From contig JAJQIJ010000003.1 of the NCBI GenBank assembly GCA_021199275.1, forward strand, positions 1-64,000: DNA of 64,000 bases, written 5' to 3'. A program made the position numbers and the translations under genes. Positions 1-6,519 of the stretch are shown in pieces. This DNA comes from Clostridiales bacterium (GTDB taxonomy: Bacteria > Bacillota > Clostridia > Oscillospirales > Acutalibacteraceae). The number at the start of each line of letters is the position of its first letter. Positions within the stretch are counted from its first letter, which is position 1. Under the pieces are notes generated by a model. That model was not told where the DNA came from. It ran no database searches and was given only the letters and a program-made list of their open reading frames with translations.

Positions 1-146
1 TGGTGGGCGAATTTAACATGACTGCCCTTGAAAAAAAGATACTTGAGGGTTACCTTGATTTGCCGGACGACATGCGCGGCGATTTAATGGCGTTTTTGCA
101 AAAGTCCGTCCGCGAAGTTCAGACCGAATGCCAAGAGGATTTTTAA
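1..146 (+). CDS. XRE-family regulator, C-terminal fragment (copy 1; cut by window edge)
   Basis: The reading frame from base 3 gives 47 residues ending at TAA 144-146. It aligns with the C-terminus of the XRE protein at 496-873: both share the pattern E-F/Y-N-M/L-T-x-LE-K/R-KIL followed by YL-D/E-LPDDMR. The DNA-binding half must lie to the left of the window. Its codons are more GC-rich than those of the second copy (CGC, GCC, GTC are frequent), which suggests a different source or longer residence in the host. Its stop codon overlaps the stop of the convergent mini-ORF at 143-277. A regulatory role is inferred from the paralogue only. Confidence 0.7.
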   Translation, partial: VGEFNMTALEKKILEGYLDLPDDMRGDLMAFLQKSVREVQTECQEDF

Positions 147-158
147 TCCTCTTTTTTT
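133..158 (+). terminator. Intrinsic terminator formed over the converging stop codons (copy 1)
   Basis: A perfect 9-bp inverted repeat (133-141 with 145-153, loop TTT) is followed by seven T residues on the plus strand. It sits on the stop codons of both the XRE gene and the opposing mini-ORF, so it would end transcription of the forward gene while being part of both coding ends. Confidence 0.65.
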
Positions 159-277
159 ATTAAGGCTGCCGCCTGCACCATTTGCAGCACGCCGAGCTGC
201 TGTTTCTTGTCCAGGGACTTAAGCAGTTCATTTAACTTTTTGGCTTCGGCCTTTTCTTTTTTTGTCACAATTCTCAT
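143..277 (-). CDS. 44-residue mini-protein convergent to XRE gene (copy 1)
   Basis: ATG at 277-275 follows a purine-rich GGGAGC site and opens 44 codons, too short for usual gene calling. The product is basic at the N-terminus (MRIVTKKEKAEAKK) and then has a helix-forming LLKSLDKKQQLGVLQ stretch. A paralogue of 45 residues sits in the same relation to the second XRE gene (870-1007) and shares the first 12 residues exactly plus the KQQ-x-G-x-LQ core. That conservation with divergence supports real coding. The core resembles the helical tails of phage XRE repressors, so a role as partner or antagonist of the neighbouring regulator is possible; this is inference. Confidence 0.6.
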   Translation of the reverse strand: MRIVTKKEKAEAKKLNELLKSLDKKQQLGVLQMVQAAALIKKED

Positions 278-291
278 ATTAACGCTCCCTT

Positions 292-307
292 TGCACTCGA
301 TTGTGCA
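292..307. promoter_or_regulatory. Inverted repeat TGCAC-N6-GTGCA, possible operator
   Basis: A perfect 5-bp inverted repeat with a 6-bp spacer lies between the start of the mini-ORF and its promoter, in the position of a downstream operator. It shares the TGCA core and 6-bp spacing with the two stronger palindromes at 366-387 and 399-420. Confidence 0.35.
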
Positions 308-320
308 TTTTTATAAATAT

Positions 321-349
321 ATTATATACCCAATTATGCGCATTATCAA
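321..349 (-). promoter_or_regulatory. Sigma-A type promoter for the 44-codon mini-ORF
   Basis: On the minus strand TTGATA (349-344), a 17-bp spacer and TATAAT (326-321) form a near-consensus promoter about 45 bp upstream of the mini-ORF start. The 8-bp palindrome ATGCGCAT (336-343) lies in the spacer, so a bound TGCA-recognising repressor would block it. Confidence 0.6.
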
Positions 350-365
350 GGGTTTTGTAAGTGAA

Positions 366-387
366 ATTATGCACAAAATTGCATAAT
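366..387. promoter_or_regulatory. Operator-like palindrome ATTATGCA-N6-TGCATAAT
   Basis: A perfect 8-bp inverted repeat with a 6-bp spacer lies between two divergent promoters. Its shape (22 bp, dyad symmetry) fits an HTH dimer. A second, imperfect copy begins 33 bp downstream (about three helical turns). The most economical reader is the XRE protein encoded at 496-873, or its copy-1 paralogue. Confidence 0.55.
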
Positions 388-398
388 TCGCTTTGTTG

Positions 399-420
399 AT
401 TATGTACAATATTGCATGAT
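399..420. promoter_or_regulatory. Second operator-like palindrome, imperfect copy
   Basis: ATTATGTA-N6-TGCATGAT keeps six of eight symmetric pairs of the 366-387 palindrome, with the same spacer length and 33-bp centre-to-centre spacing. It ends 13 bp before the -35 box of the XRE promoter. Confidence 0.5.
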
Positions 421-433
421 TTTGAAAACCATA

Positions 434-462
434 TTGACGAACATACTCAAACGTGCTATAAT
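434..462 (+). promoter_or_regulatory. Sigma-A type promoter for XRE gene (copy 2)
   Basis: TTGACG (434-439), 17 bp and TATAAT (457-462) lie about 30 bp upstream of the ATG at 496. Confidence 0.65.
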
Positions 463-495
463 ACAAACACTAAATATAATTAAAAGGTGCAAGAA

Positions 496-873
496 ATGGC
501 TTACAATAAAAATAAAAATACCAATTTGCGTAAAATACGCAAAGAAAGAAAATTAACCATTAAAGAAGTTTGTGAAAAAACAGGAATTCCGGTGCGCACA
601 TATCAAAATTACGAATATGGTGACCGTGAAATGACTGCCACAGTTATACAGAAACTTGCTGATTTTTATGGCGTGTCTACCGATTATATACTTGGTTGTG
701 ATACTGCTGATAATGAAGATACGTTTGAAAATATTGCAAAAGAATACAACTTAACGCCATTAGAAAGAAAAATACTTACAACTTATTTAGAACTGCCAGA
801 TGATATGCGTAAAGAAGCAATGAAGCTTGCTGAATATCTTGTAAATAAACCAAACACGGAGGAGGACAATTAA
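496..873 (+). CDS. XRE-family HTH transcriptional regulator (copy 2)
   Basis: This 125-residue protein has an N-terminal Cro/CI-type helix-turn-helix (about residues 9-65: a conserved LTIKEVCEKTG turn, then YGVSTDYILG) and a C-terminal helical segment with LERKILTTYLELPDDMR, which is shared with the truncated protein at the left edge. I chose ATG 496 over an in-frame GTG at 487 because AAAAGG sits 8 nt upstream of the ATG. It has its own promoter (434-462) and TGCA palindromes upstream, which suggests autoregulation. It converges on a 45-codon mini-ORF and the two stop codons overlap. Its role in the element (immunity, or control of the mini-ORF) is not known. Confidence 0.8.
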   Translation: MAYNKNKNTNLRKIRKERKLTIKEVCEKTGIPVRTYQNYEYGDREMTATVIQKLADFYGVSTDYILGCDTADNEDTFENIAKEYNLTPLERKILTTYLELPDDMRKEAMKLAEYLVNKPNTEEDN

Positions 874-881
874 TTGTCCTC
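862..881. terminator. 20-bp perfect palindrome over the converging stop codons (copy 2)
   Basis: GAGGACAATT and its reverse complement abut without a loop, covering both TAA stops of the XRE gene and mini-ORF. TTTCTTT follows on the plus strand. It corresponds in position to the terminator at 133-158 and may act as a weak bidirectional terminator. Confidence 0.45.
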
Positions 882-1007
882 TTTCTTTGCTAATTCCATA
901 CCGTTTAATATTTGCAACATTCCAATTTGCTGTTTCTCATTAAATTGTTTAATTAATTTTGCAAAACGTTCAGCTTCGGCCTTTTCTTTTTTTGTTACAA
1001 TTCTCAT
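870..1007 (-). CDS. 45-residue mini-protein convergent to XRE gene (copy 2)
   Basis: ATG at 1007-1005 is preceded by AAGGAGC. The product shares its first 12 residues (MRIVTKKEKAEA) with the copy-1 mini-protein and then keeps the KQQ-x-G-x-LQ core and a KKED end, while about half of the other positions differ. No own promoter is evident: it follows the gene at 1021-1224 by 13 bp and is probably the last gene of the minus-strand early operon 1778-870. No family recognised. The protein is probably helical, with many K and E residues. Confidence 0.6.
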   Translation of the reverse strand: MRIVTKKEKAEAERFAKLIKQFNEKQQIGMLQILNGMELAKKEDN

Positions 1008-1020
1008 ATTAATGCTCCTT

Positions 1021-1224
1021 TTATTTTAAATATTTTGCGGCAAACTGTTCATACGGTTTGCCGTATTTCTTTTCTATGTAAGCAATAGAATTGGCATAAT
1101 CAGCATTAAACTGTGCCTGCGTTTTAAAAAACGGGCATTTTTTGCAACTGCGGTTAATAGTTGCCACACAACCGTCCGGTAAATACGCAAAGCAATTTGT
1201 TTTTGGATTTTTCAACATACTCAT
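1021..1224 (-). CDS. Small cysteine-containing element protein
   Basis: A 67-residue protein whose four cysteines (C11, C19, C27 and C30, the last pair as CKKC) lie in a pattern like short phage proteins that may bind zinc; the C-terminus is aromatic (YGKPYEQFAAKYLK). Its ATG overlaps the TGA of the upstream gene (ATGA), so it is translationally coupled to the HTH gene at 1221-1526. I recognise the style from Firmicute prophages but cannot name a function. Confidence 0.6.
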   Translation of the reverse strand: MSMLKNPKTNCFAYLPDGCVATINRSCKKCPFFKTQAQFNADYANSIAYIEKKYGKPYEQFAAKYLK

Positions 1225-1526
1225 ATCATTTTTTCCTTTCTGTTGTCATATTTGTCACCCCGGCGCACAGGGTGCATAAAATACTCTAAAAAAGCTTGTC
1301 TTAAAATAATTTTTGACTTGCCATAATCGCAGCTGGGAAAGTCTTGCCTATTAAACAGAGCCTTGACAACCGTTTTAGACCAGCCTGTAAGAGCTGCAAC
1401 ATCATCAACGGTTAAAAACCTTATTTCATCATTCAATTGGTTAATGCGTGTTTCCGCTGCAGCTATATTGCACAGTAATTCCTGTGACAGCTTTAAATCA
1501 TTTGCTATGTTTGTTTTTAATTCCAT
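1221..1526 (-). CDS. Excisionase-like HTH DNA-binding protein
   Basis: 101 residues. A variable N-terminal helix is followed by a winged-HTH-like region (about residues 38-80) with FLTVDDVAALTGWSKTVV, the usual first-helix pattern of Xis and MerR-like HTH_17 proteins, then an R-Q-A-FLEYF segment. Its place between a Cro-like gene and the coupled small gene, in an element with a tyrosine integrase, fits a recombination directionality factor, but a transcriptional role cannot be excluded. The 18-bp repeat at 1547-1564 lies 21 bp upstream of its start and could be its control site. Confidence 0.6.
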   Translation of the reverse strand: MELKTNIANDLKLSQELLCNIAAAETRINQLNDEIRFLTVDDVAALTGWSKTVVKALFNRQDFPSCDYGKSKIILRQAFLEYFMHPVRRGDKYDNRKEKMI

Positions 1527-1546
1527 TATTGATTTCCTTTTCTGAT

Positions 1547-1564
1547 GTTGATTTTTTGTCTACA
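1547..1564. repeat. 18-bp direct repeat, copy 1
   Basis: GTTGATTTTTTGTCTACA occurs here and identically at 1789-1806. Each copy lies just upstream of a minus-strand gene (Xis-like and Cro-like respectively). It contains GTTGA, the inner part of the arms of the 38-bp operator, so it may be a secondary repressor site. Confidence 0.6.
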
Positions 1565-1778
1565 CGCAAGATAAAAAAATTTGATTAAGTTCGGTTTCAT
1601 TTAAATTCAGAATTTTACACAGCGGGGCAATTTCAGACATTTTAAATTCGCGTTTTCCGTTAATTTTATAATTTAAAGTAGCAAGACTAATATTTAAAAA
1701 ATCTGCAATATCTTTTTGAGAATAGCCAAATTCAATTATTTTTGCTTTCAACAGATTTGAATTTATCACATTTATCAC
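1560..1778 (-). CDS. Cro-like XRE-family protein
   Basis: A 72-residue protein that is essentially one HTH domain (YSQKDIADFLNISLATLNYK, residues 19-38, then NGKREFKMSEIAPLCKILN). It is divergent from the CI-like gene at 1912 across a symmetric palindrome, the classic arrangement for a Cro-type repressor of the lytic or excision state. ATG 1778 begins after a GGTGA site. The gene ends exactly at the first copy of the 18-bp repeat. Confidence 0.75.
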   Translation of the reverse strand: MINVINSNLLKAKIIEFGYSQKDIADFLNISLATLNYKINGKREFKMSEIAPLCKILNLNETELNQIFLSCV

Positions 1779-1788
1779 CTCACCAATC

Positions 1789-1806
1789 GTTGATTTTTTG
1801 TCTACA
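1789..1806. repeat. 18-bp direct repeat, copy 2
   Basis: Identical to 1547-1564. It falls between the divergent promoter and the Cro-like start, in the 5' leader of that gene, where a bound protein would block early transcription. Confidence 0.6.
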
Positions 1807-1812
1807 AATCAA

Positions 1813-1840
1813 GTATAACACATTGTCGGCAATTAGTCAA
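1813..1840 (-). promoter_or_regulatory. Promoter for the Cro-like/Xis-like operon
   Basis: Minus-strand TTGACT (1840-1835), 16-bp spacer and TTATAC (1818-1813). The -35 box is inside the left arm of the 38-bp palindrome, mirroring the CI promoter on the right. Confidence 0.6.
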
Positions 1841-1868
1841 CATTTTTTTAAAAAAATGTTGACTAATT
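1831..1868. promoter_or_regulatory. 38-bp perfect palindromic operator
   Basis: Arms AATTAGTCAACATTTTTTT (1831-1849) and its exact complement (1850-1868) meet with no loop. Each arm carries one of the two divergent -35 boxes (TTGACT). A repressor bound here would contact both RNA polymerase sites equally, so this is probably the central operator of the lysogeny switch. Confidence 0.75.
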
Positions 1869-1887
1869 TTCAACATTATGCTAATAT
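1859..1887 (+). promoter_or_regulatory. Promoter for the CI-like repressor gene
   Basis: TTGACT (1859-1864), 17 bp and TAATAT (1882-1887), with the predicted start about 18 bp before the ATG. The -35 box lies within the palindrome. Confidence 0.65.
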
Positions 1888-1911
1888 GTCTTTAGTGAAA
1901 GGGGTACATAT

Positions 1912-2532
1912 ATGACAGTTTATGAAAAAATAAGATACTTGCGCGAACAACAAGGAATGTCTCAACAAGAATTAGCAGATAAAATAGGGTACAAATCTCG
2001 CTCAACAATTAATAAGATAGAACTTGGACAAAGAGATTTAACGCAAAGTAAAGTTGCGGCTTTTGCAAAAGCCTTAGGTGTAAGTTTTGCATATTTAATA
2101 GGTATTACAGATAGTGAAAATCAAAAAATTAAAAATCTTATGCCAATAGAAAAAATCAGAAAAATCCCACTGCTGGGCACGATAGCCTGCGGCGAGCCGA
2201 TATTAGCTCAAGAAAACTGGGAAGATGTTATATTATTGCCAAGCAATATAAATGCCGACTTTGCTTTGACTTGTAAAGGCGACAGTATGATTGGAGCAGA
2301 TATTTGTGACGGGGATATTGTATATATAAAGCAGCAGCCAATGGTAGACAATGGTGAAATTGCTGCTGTTCTTATAGATGATGAAGCAACGTTAAAAAAG
2401 GTATATAAATATAAAGATAAAGTTGTATTGCAACCGGCAAATTCTGATTACGAGCCGCTTATTTTTATTCAAGATGAGATAAATAGTTTAAAGATTTTAG
2501 GAAAAGCTGTTGGGTTATTAAGGAAAATATAA
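1912..2532 (+). CDS. CI/LexA-like repressor with S24 self-cleavage domain
   Basis: 206 residues. The N-terminal HTH (about 5-62, SQQELADKIGYKSRSTINK) is followed by a peptidase S24 domain. The expected auto-cleavage pair is present as Cys93-Gly94 (TIACGEP), the catalytic Ser as S125 in CKGDSM, and the general-base Lys as K162 in ATLKKVY. Family knowledge: such repressors keep a prophage silent and are cleaved when RecA is activated by DNA damage, so the element is probably SOS-inducible. GGGG 10 nt before the ATG serves as ribosome site. It is divergent from the Cro-like gene and followed by the integrase after 54 bp. Confidence 0.85.
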   Translation: MTVYEKIRYLREQQGMSQQELADKIGYKSRSTINKIELGQRDLTQSKVAAFAKALGVSFAYLIGITDSENQKIKNLMPIEKIRKIPLLGTIACGEPILAQENWEDVILLPSNINADFALTCKGDSMIGADICDGDIVYIKQQPMVDNGEIAAVLIDDEATLKKVYKYKDKVVLQPANSDYEPLIFIQDEINSLKILGKAVGLLRKI

Positions 2533-2586
2533 ACAATGTTTGACAAATAACTTATTTTATATATAAAACGAAAGGGGGAAAGTAAT

Positions 2587-3762
2587 ATGGCGAAAAAGAG
2601 TGAAAACAATAATAAAAAACGCACATACGGTAGCGGCACGCTATATTATGACGATAAAAACAAACGCTATGTCGGACAAATCAAAATTCCCACATTTGAC
2701 GGAAAAATAAAAAAACGCAGTGTTTCGGGCAAGACCGCAAAAGAAACGAAAGAAAAGCTAAAAAAATTACAAGAACAAATAATTAAAGGTGATATTTATG
2801 CGCCGTCAAATATCACAATTCCGACTATCGCGCAAAATATTAATGATAATAAAAAAGCATTAAACATAGTAGGCGCGGCGGCATACGGTCGCAATCAATA
2901 CACCATATCCATTATAAAAGAAAGCAGCATAGGAAACACACCGGTACAGCAATTAACAGAGATAGCACTGACAGCTTTTTTTAGCGAAATAACGAACAAA
3001 TCGAATTCTGTTATAAAAAAAGTATATGCGGCAACAAATGCCGCATTAAAAAAAGCAATTAAAATGGGCATAATTAAATATAATCCACTTGATGAAATTG
3101 TCTGTCCAAAATCGAAAAAAGAGACAAGAAAAATAAGAGCGCTGACAATAGATGAGCAGCGCAAGCTTATAGCTGCGCTTGACAAAGATAATAAAGAGCC
3201 TTACCGCACCATGCTATTGTTATCATTGAATACAGGAATGCGTATGGGGGAAGTGGCAGCGTTGAGATTATCCGATATTTTACTTAATTATTCTACAATC
3301 AGAATTTGCCGAACGCTGACGCGAGACGAAAATTACAAAACAGTAATCGGTGAAAGGACTAAAACATATTCAGGGCTGCGGAACATAAAATTATCTATAA
3401 ATACGCAAAGTTTAGTAAAATCTTATGTAAATAAATATTTTGTAAAAAACGAGGAAAATTTATTATTTATTACTAAAAGAAAAGGGTTAATCAGCACAAA
3501 TCAAGTCAACTTATATTACAGGCGATTAATTGAAAGATACGGCATAGCGCCGGTTGATGAATGCAACCAGCACCAGCTTCGGCACACTTATGCCACGCGC
3601 TGTATTGAGGCAGGTATGCCTGCAAAAGTATTACAACATCAATTAGGACACGCAGATGTTACCATTACGTTAAACACATATTGCGACGTTTTTGAGGGTT
3701 ATGCAGATACATATATTGACCAAACAAACGAATACTTGAAACAACATAACTTGATTGTGTAA
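2587..3762 (+). CDS. Tyrosine recombinase (phage-type integrase)
   Basis: 391 residues. An N-terminal arm-binding region (about 10-70, with GSGTLYYDDKNKRYVGQI) precedes a core-binding helical domain (about 75-175) and a catalytic domain. The catalytic set is complete: Arg219 (NTGMRMGEVAAL), His329-x-x-Arg332 (HQLRHTYATR), His355 (LGHADVTI) and nucleophile Tyr365 (LNTY). The enzyme should integrate and excise the element by strand exchange at att sites. GGGGGAAAG 7 nt before ATG 2587 supports the start. It is the last gene before host DNA, and tandem 11-bp repeats follow its stop. Confidence 0.9.
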   Translation: MAKKSENNNKKRTYGSGTLYYDDKNKRYVGQIKIPTFDGKIKKRSVSGKTAKETKEKLKKLQEQIIKGDIYAPSNITIPTIAQNINDNKKALNIVGAAAYGRNQYTISIIKESSIGNTPVQQLTEIALTAFFSEITNKSNSVIKKVYAATNAALKKAIKMGIIKYNPLDEIVCPKSKKETRKIRALTIDEQRKLIAALDKDNKEPYRTMLLLSLNTGMRMGEVAALRLSDILLNYSTIRICRTLTRDENYKTVIGERTKTYSGLRNIKLSINTQSLVKSYVNKYFVKNEENLLFITKRKGLISTNQVNLYYRRLIERYGIAPVDECNQHQLRHTYATRCIEAGMPAKVLQHQLGHADVTITLNTYCDVFEGYADTYIDQTNEYLKQHNLIV

Positions 3763-3768
3763 TCTAAA

Positions 3769-3790
3769 TTGGCAACAAATTGGCAACAAC
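3769..3790. repeat. Tandem 11-bp repeats after integrase, possible arm-type sites
   Basis: TTGGCAACAAA and TTGGCAACAAC lie head to tail 7 bp after the integrase stop. Short direct repeats beside an integrase gene are often arm-type binding sites for the integrase N-domain. The roughly 60 bp that follow, including a GGCGCACCA string at 3842-3850, may hold the attachment core, but no tRNA fold is visible. The gene-free stretch 3763-4083 otherwise holds two terminators and nothing else that I can see. Confidence 0.45.
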
Positions 3791-3848
3791 AGTTCAAAAA
3801 ACATGAGAAAATAAGGGAAAAATCCATCTTTTGTCTGACCAGGCGCAC

Positions 3849-3888
3849 CAAAAAACACCTGTTATCATTTGATTTCCGGTGTTTTTTT
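3849..3888. terminator. Hairpin with A and T flanks at element/host border
   Basis: AAAAAACACC (3850-3859) pairs perfectly with GGTGTTTTTT (3878-3887) around an 18-nt loop. The T-run on the plus strand suits termination of the integrase transcript, and the A-run allows use from the other side. Confidence 0.6.
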
Positions 3889-4041
3889 AATAAGGGCTAA
3901 TGTTATCAACACGGCAGCATGACGGTGCTTTGCGCGAAAGTTTTTAAGTTTAAAAAAACGGCAAACGTTTCAAAAATGTTGAGACTGCAAAAGAAGCCGA
4001 GCCAAATTCCTTTACCCTGTAAGCGGCATTTCATCATAAAT

Positions 4042-4072
4042 AAAAAATCCCCGGGTAAAATTCCGGGGATTT
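4042..4072 (-). terminator. Terminator of the S10-spc-alpha operon
   Basis: A perfect 10-bp stem (AAATCCCCGG / CCGGGGATTT, 8-nt loop) is followed on the minus strand by a run of six T, 12 bp after the rplQ stop. Confidence 0.85.
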
Positions 4073-4083
4073 AAATTTAATCT

Positions 4084-4425
4084 TTAAACAAGTTCAATTA
4101 AACACATCTGCGCGGCGTCGCCCCTGCGGGGTGATGTTTTAATTATTCTGCAATAGCCGCCGTTGCGTTCTGCATATTTAGGAGCGATTTCGTCAAAAAG
4201 CTTTTTAACAACATCTTCCTTAGTAACATATGCAAGTGCCTGCCGTCTTGAATGAAGTGTGTCGGTTTTACCGAGCGTTATCATCTTTTCAGTCATAGAA
4301 CGCACTTCTTTAGCTCTTGTAACGGTTGTTTCAATTTTTCCGTTTTCAAGAAGATATGTTACCATACCCCTAAGCATTGCTTTCCTGTGTGCAGTGGGCC
4401 TGCCAAGTTTTCTGCTTCCCGGCAT
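4084..4425 (-). CDS. rplQ: 50S ribosomal protein L17
   Basis: 113 residues, the usual short bacterial form, beginning [18 protein letters not shown], the family hallmark. L17 binds 23S rRNA near the exit tunnel. It is the last gene of the operon, directly after rpoA (13 bp apart) and just before the terminator. A full GGAGGGAAT ribosome site precedes the ATG. ecfA/ecfT/truA, which often follow rplQ in Firmicutes, are absent; mobile-element DNA comes instead. Confidence 0.97.
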   Translation of the reverse strand: MPGSRKLGRPTAHRKAMLRGMVTYLLENGKIETTVTRAKEVRSMTEKMITLGKTDTLHSRRQALAYVTKEDVVKKLFDEIAPKYAERNGGYCRIIKTSPRRGDAAQMCLIELV

Positions 4426-4438
4426 TGAAATTCCCTCC

Positions 4439-5404
4439 TTATTCTTCTTCTTTACTTAATGAAAAGCCAAGAGTTCCAAGCTTGCTGACAACCTCTTCAA
4501 GGCTCTTTCTGCCAAGATTTCTTACTTTCATCATGTCGTCTTCAGTTCTTGCAATCAAATCTTCAACGGTGTTGATTCCGGCTCTCTTGAGACAGTTGAA
4601 TGAACGCACAGACAAGTCAAGCTCTTCAATTGTCATTTCAAGGGCTTTTTCCTTTGAATTGTCGTTCTTTTCAACCATGATTTGGGAATCAGACATGTCG
4701 TCTGACAAATCAATAAACAGTCTTAAATGTTCGCTCAGGATTTTGGCCGCAAGCGATGCTGCTTCGTCTGCCGCAATAGTACCGTCTGTTTCAATGTGAA
4801 GCACCAGCTTGTCAAGGTCTGTTTGCTGACCTACGCGGGTGTTTTCAACAGTATAATTAACCTTTAAAACAGGCGTATATATTGAATCAATGGCAATTGT
4901 TCCTATGGGCAGCTGCATAAGCTGCTTATTTCTGTCGCACGGAACATAGCCGCGCCCGCTGTCTGCCGTAAGTTCCATTATAACGCTTGCGCCCTCTTCA
5001 AGATAAGCTATATGAAGTTCCGGGTTGAGTATTTCAACATCTGAGCCATGTTCTATATCGCCTGCGGTTATTTCCCTTGCGCCGCTGTCAGCGTTGACGT
5101 TTATATATAATGTTTTAGGACTGTCGTCATGTATCTTTAAAATAACATTTTTAAGATTTAAAACAATTTCAGTAACGTCTTCACGAACATGGGGAACAGT
5201 TGAAAATTCATGCAAAACGCCATCAATTTTTATTGATGTAATAGCATATCCGGGAAGTGAGGAAAGAAGTACCCTGCGCATTGAGTTGCCAAGGGTTGTG
5301 CCGAAGCCGCGTTCAAGTGGTTCGACTATAAATCTGCCCACGCTCCTGCTTCCCTGCGTTGATAAATCCACTATCTCGATATTCGGCTTATCAATTTCAA
5401 TCAT
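4439..5404 (-). CDS. rpoA: RNA polymerase alpha subunit
   Basis: 321 residues. The N-terminal domain (about 1-230) includes the dimer-forming [20 protein letters not shown] region. A flexible linker (about 232-250) leads to the C-terminal domain with [19 protein letters not shown] and the [11 protein letters not shown] helix that contacts UP-element DNA and activators. It seeds assembly of the polymerase core. It lies between rpsD and rplQ as in the classic alpha operon, which ties polymerase supply to ribosome synthesis. Confidence 0.98.
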   Translation of the reverse strand: MIEIDKPNIEIVDLSTQGSRSVGRFIVEPLERGFGTTLGNSMRRVLLSSLPGYAITSIKIDGVLHEFSTVPHVREDVTEIVLNLKNVILKIHDDSPKTLYINVNADSGAREITAGDIEHGSDVEILNPELHIAYLEEGASVIMELTADSGRGYVPCDRNKQLMQLPIGTIAIDSIYTPVLKVNYTVENTRVGQQTDLDKLVLHIETDGTIAADEAASLAAKILSEHLRLFIDLSDDMSDSQIMVEKNDNSKEKALEMTIEELDLSVRSFNCLKRAGINTVEDLIARTEDDMMKVRNLGRKSLEEVVSKLGTLGFSLSKEEE

Positions 5405-5458
5405 TTAACAGCCTCCCATATTTATTTTTTAAAACTAAATAAATGAATTGATTAACTA

Positions 5459-6085
5459 TTATTTAGAATAGAACTCGACAATCAAATGTTCTTCAACCGG
5501 TGTTGAGATTTCTTCTCTTTCGGGAGTTCTGATGACTTTTGCTTGCATTGAATCCTTATTAACATCGAGCCACTGCGGAATTGGGCGTGACGCATTGTTT
5601 TCAATAAGATTTTTAAATTCATCTTTAGCAGCGCTGGTTTCCTTAACGGCAACCACATCGCCGGCTTTGAGAAGTATTGACGGAATGTCTGCGCGCCTGC
5701 CGTTTACCGTGAAATGCGCGTGGTTTACAAGCTGCCTTGCCTGCGCTCTTGAGCTTGCAAGACCCGCTTCATAAACAACATTGTCAAGCCTTGTTTCACA
5801 AAGCTGAAGCAGATTTGTACCTGTTACGCCGGCTTTCTTTTCAGCCATAATGAAATATTTATGAAACTGTGATTCAGAAATACCGTAATAACGGCGCGCT
5901 GTCTGCTTTGCACGAAGCTGAAGCCCGTATTCAGAAGTCTTTTTACGGCTCTGACCGTGCTGGCCGGGTGCATAGGAACGCTTGTCAACTGCACATTTGC
6001 CTGTATAACATCTGTCGCCCTTAAGGAAAAGCTTTTTACCTTCGCGGCGGCAAAGCTTACAGGCAGGTCCTGTATATCTTGCCAT
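5459..6085 (-). CDS. rpsD: 30S ribosomal protein S4
   Basis: 208 residues. The N-terminus has four cysteines (CKLC...C...KC, residues 9-31), so this is the zinc-binding form. The S4 RNA-binding domain follows ([20 protein letters not shown], about 93-155). S4 starts 16S rRNA folding and in other bacteria represses its own operon at the leader of rpsM or rpsD. In many Bacillota rpsD stands alone; here it is inside the alpha operon. Confidence 0.97.
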   Translation of the reverse strand: MARYTGPACKLCRREGKKLFLKGDRCYTGKCAVDKRSYAPGQHGQSRKKTSEYGLQLRAKQTARRYYGISESQFHKYFIMAEKKAGVTGTNLLQLCETRLDNVVYEAGLASSRAQARQLVNHAHFTVNGRRADIPSILLKAGDVVAVKETSAAKDEFKNLIENNASRPIPQWLDVNKDSMQAKVIRTPEREEISTPVEEHLIVEFYSK

Positions 6086-6105
6086 ATCTTGTTACCTCCA
6101 TTCTA

Positions 6106-6501
6106 CTATACGCGGCGTCTTTTCGGCGGACGACAGCCATTGTGCGGAATCGGCGTAACGTCTCTTATAAGAGTAACGCTAAGCCCCGCTGTTTCAAGTG
6201 CTCTTATGGCTGATTCACGCCCTGAGCCGGGCCCTTTAATATAAACTTCAACTGTTTTTAAACCGTGTTCCATTGCGGCCTTGGCTGCTGTTTCAGCAGC
6301 AGTCTGTGCTGCAAACGGAGTCGATTTTTTTGACCCGCGAAAGCCCATTTCGCCTGCCGACGCCCAGGAAATTGCGTTTCCCTGCATGTCAGCGATAGTT
6401 ACAATTGTATTATTGAAGGTGGACTGGATATGAACTGTACCACGTTCAATGTTCTTTTTTTCACGGCGTTTGCGCACTGCTGTGGTCTTTTTTGCTGCCA
6501 T
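6106..6501 (-). CDS. rpsK: 30S ribosomal protein S11
   Basis: 131 residues with the conserved core ([15 protein letters not shown]), the [14 protein letters not shown] segment and the basic C-terminus CRPPKRRRV. It forms part of the 30S platform near the E site. The start follows AGGAGGAAAGTA, and rpsM lies 18 bp upstream. Confidence 0.97.
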   Translation of the reverse strand: MAAKKTTAVRKRREKKNIERGTVHIQSTFNNTIVTIADMQGNAISWASAGEMGFRGSKKSTPFAAQTAAETAAKAAMEHGLKTVEVYIKGPGSGRESAIRALETAGLSVTLIRDVTPIPHNGCRPPKRRRV

Positions 6502-6519
6502 ATTACTTTCCTCCTACAA

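Larger units (their letters stand above)
1..3860. mobile_element. Integrase-proximal end of a prophage or integrative element
   Basis: The stretch holds a tyrosine integrase, a CI-like S24 repressor, a divergent Cro-like gene, an Xis-like HTH gene and XRE regulators, which together form a typical lysogeny and integration module. From about 300 to 3760 the DNA is visibly AT-richer than the ribosomal operon that follows. The integrase points outward and ends about 90 bp before a terminator, after which host DNA begins. The left end lies outside the window, so element type and size cannot be told. The exact right boundary (attR) is not resolved; I place it between the integrase stop at 3762 and the hairpin ending near 3888. 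Confidence 0.75.

Noticed and set aside
1363..1545. 60-codon plus-strand ORF opposite the Xis-like gene
   Set aside because: Antisense to a gene with clear HTH features and coupled neighbours; no ribosome site.
3830..3852. Possible tRNA 3' end (CTGACCAGGCGCACCA)
   Set aside because: No T-loop (TTC-A/G-A) or paired T-stem precedes it and no cloverleaf can be drawn, so no tRNA is called.
3670..3858. 62-codon minus-strand ORF opposite the integrase end
   Set aside because: It runs across the integrase end and the terminator and has no ribosome site. The GAPGQ-like start comes from the GGCGCACCA string, a known source of false ORFs.
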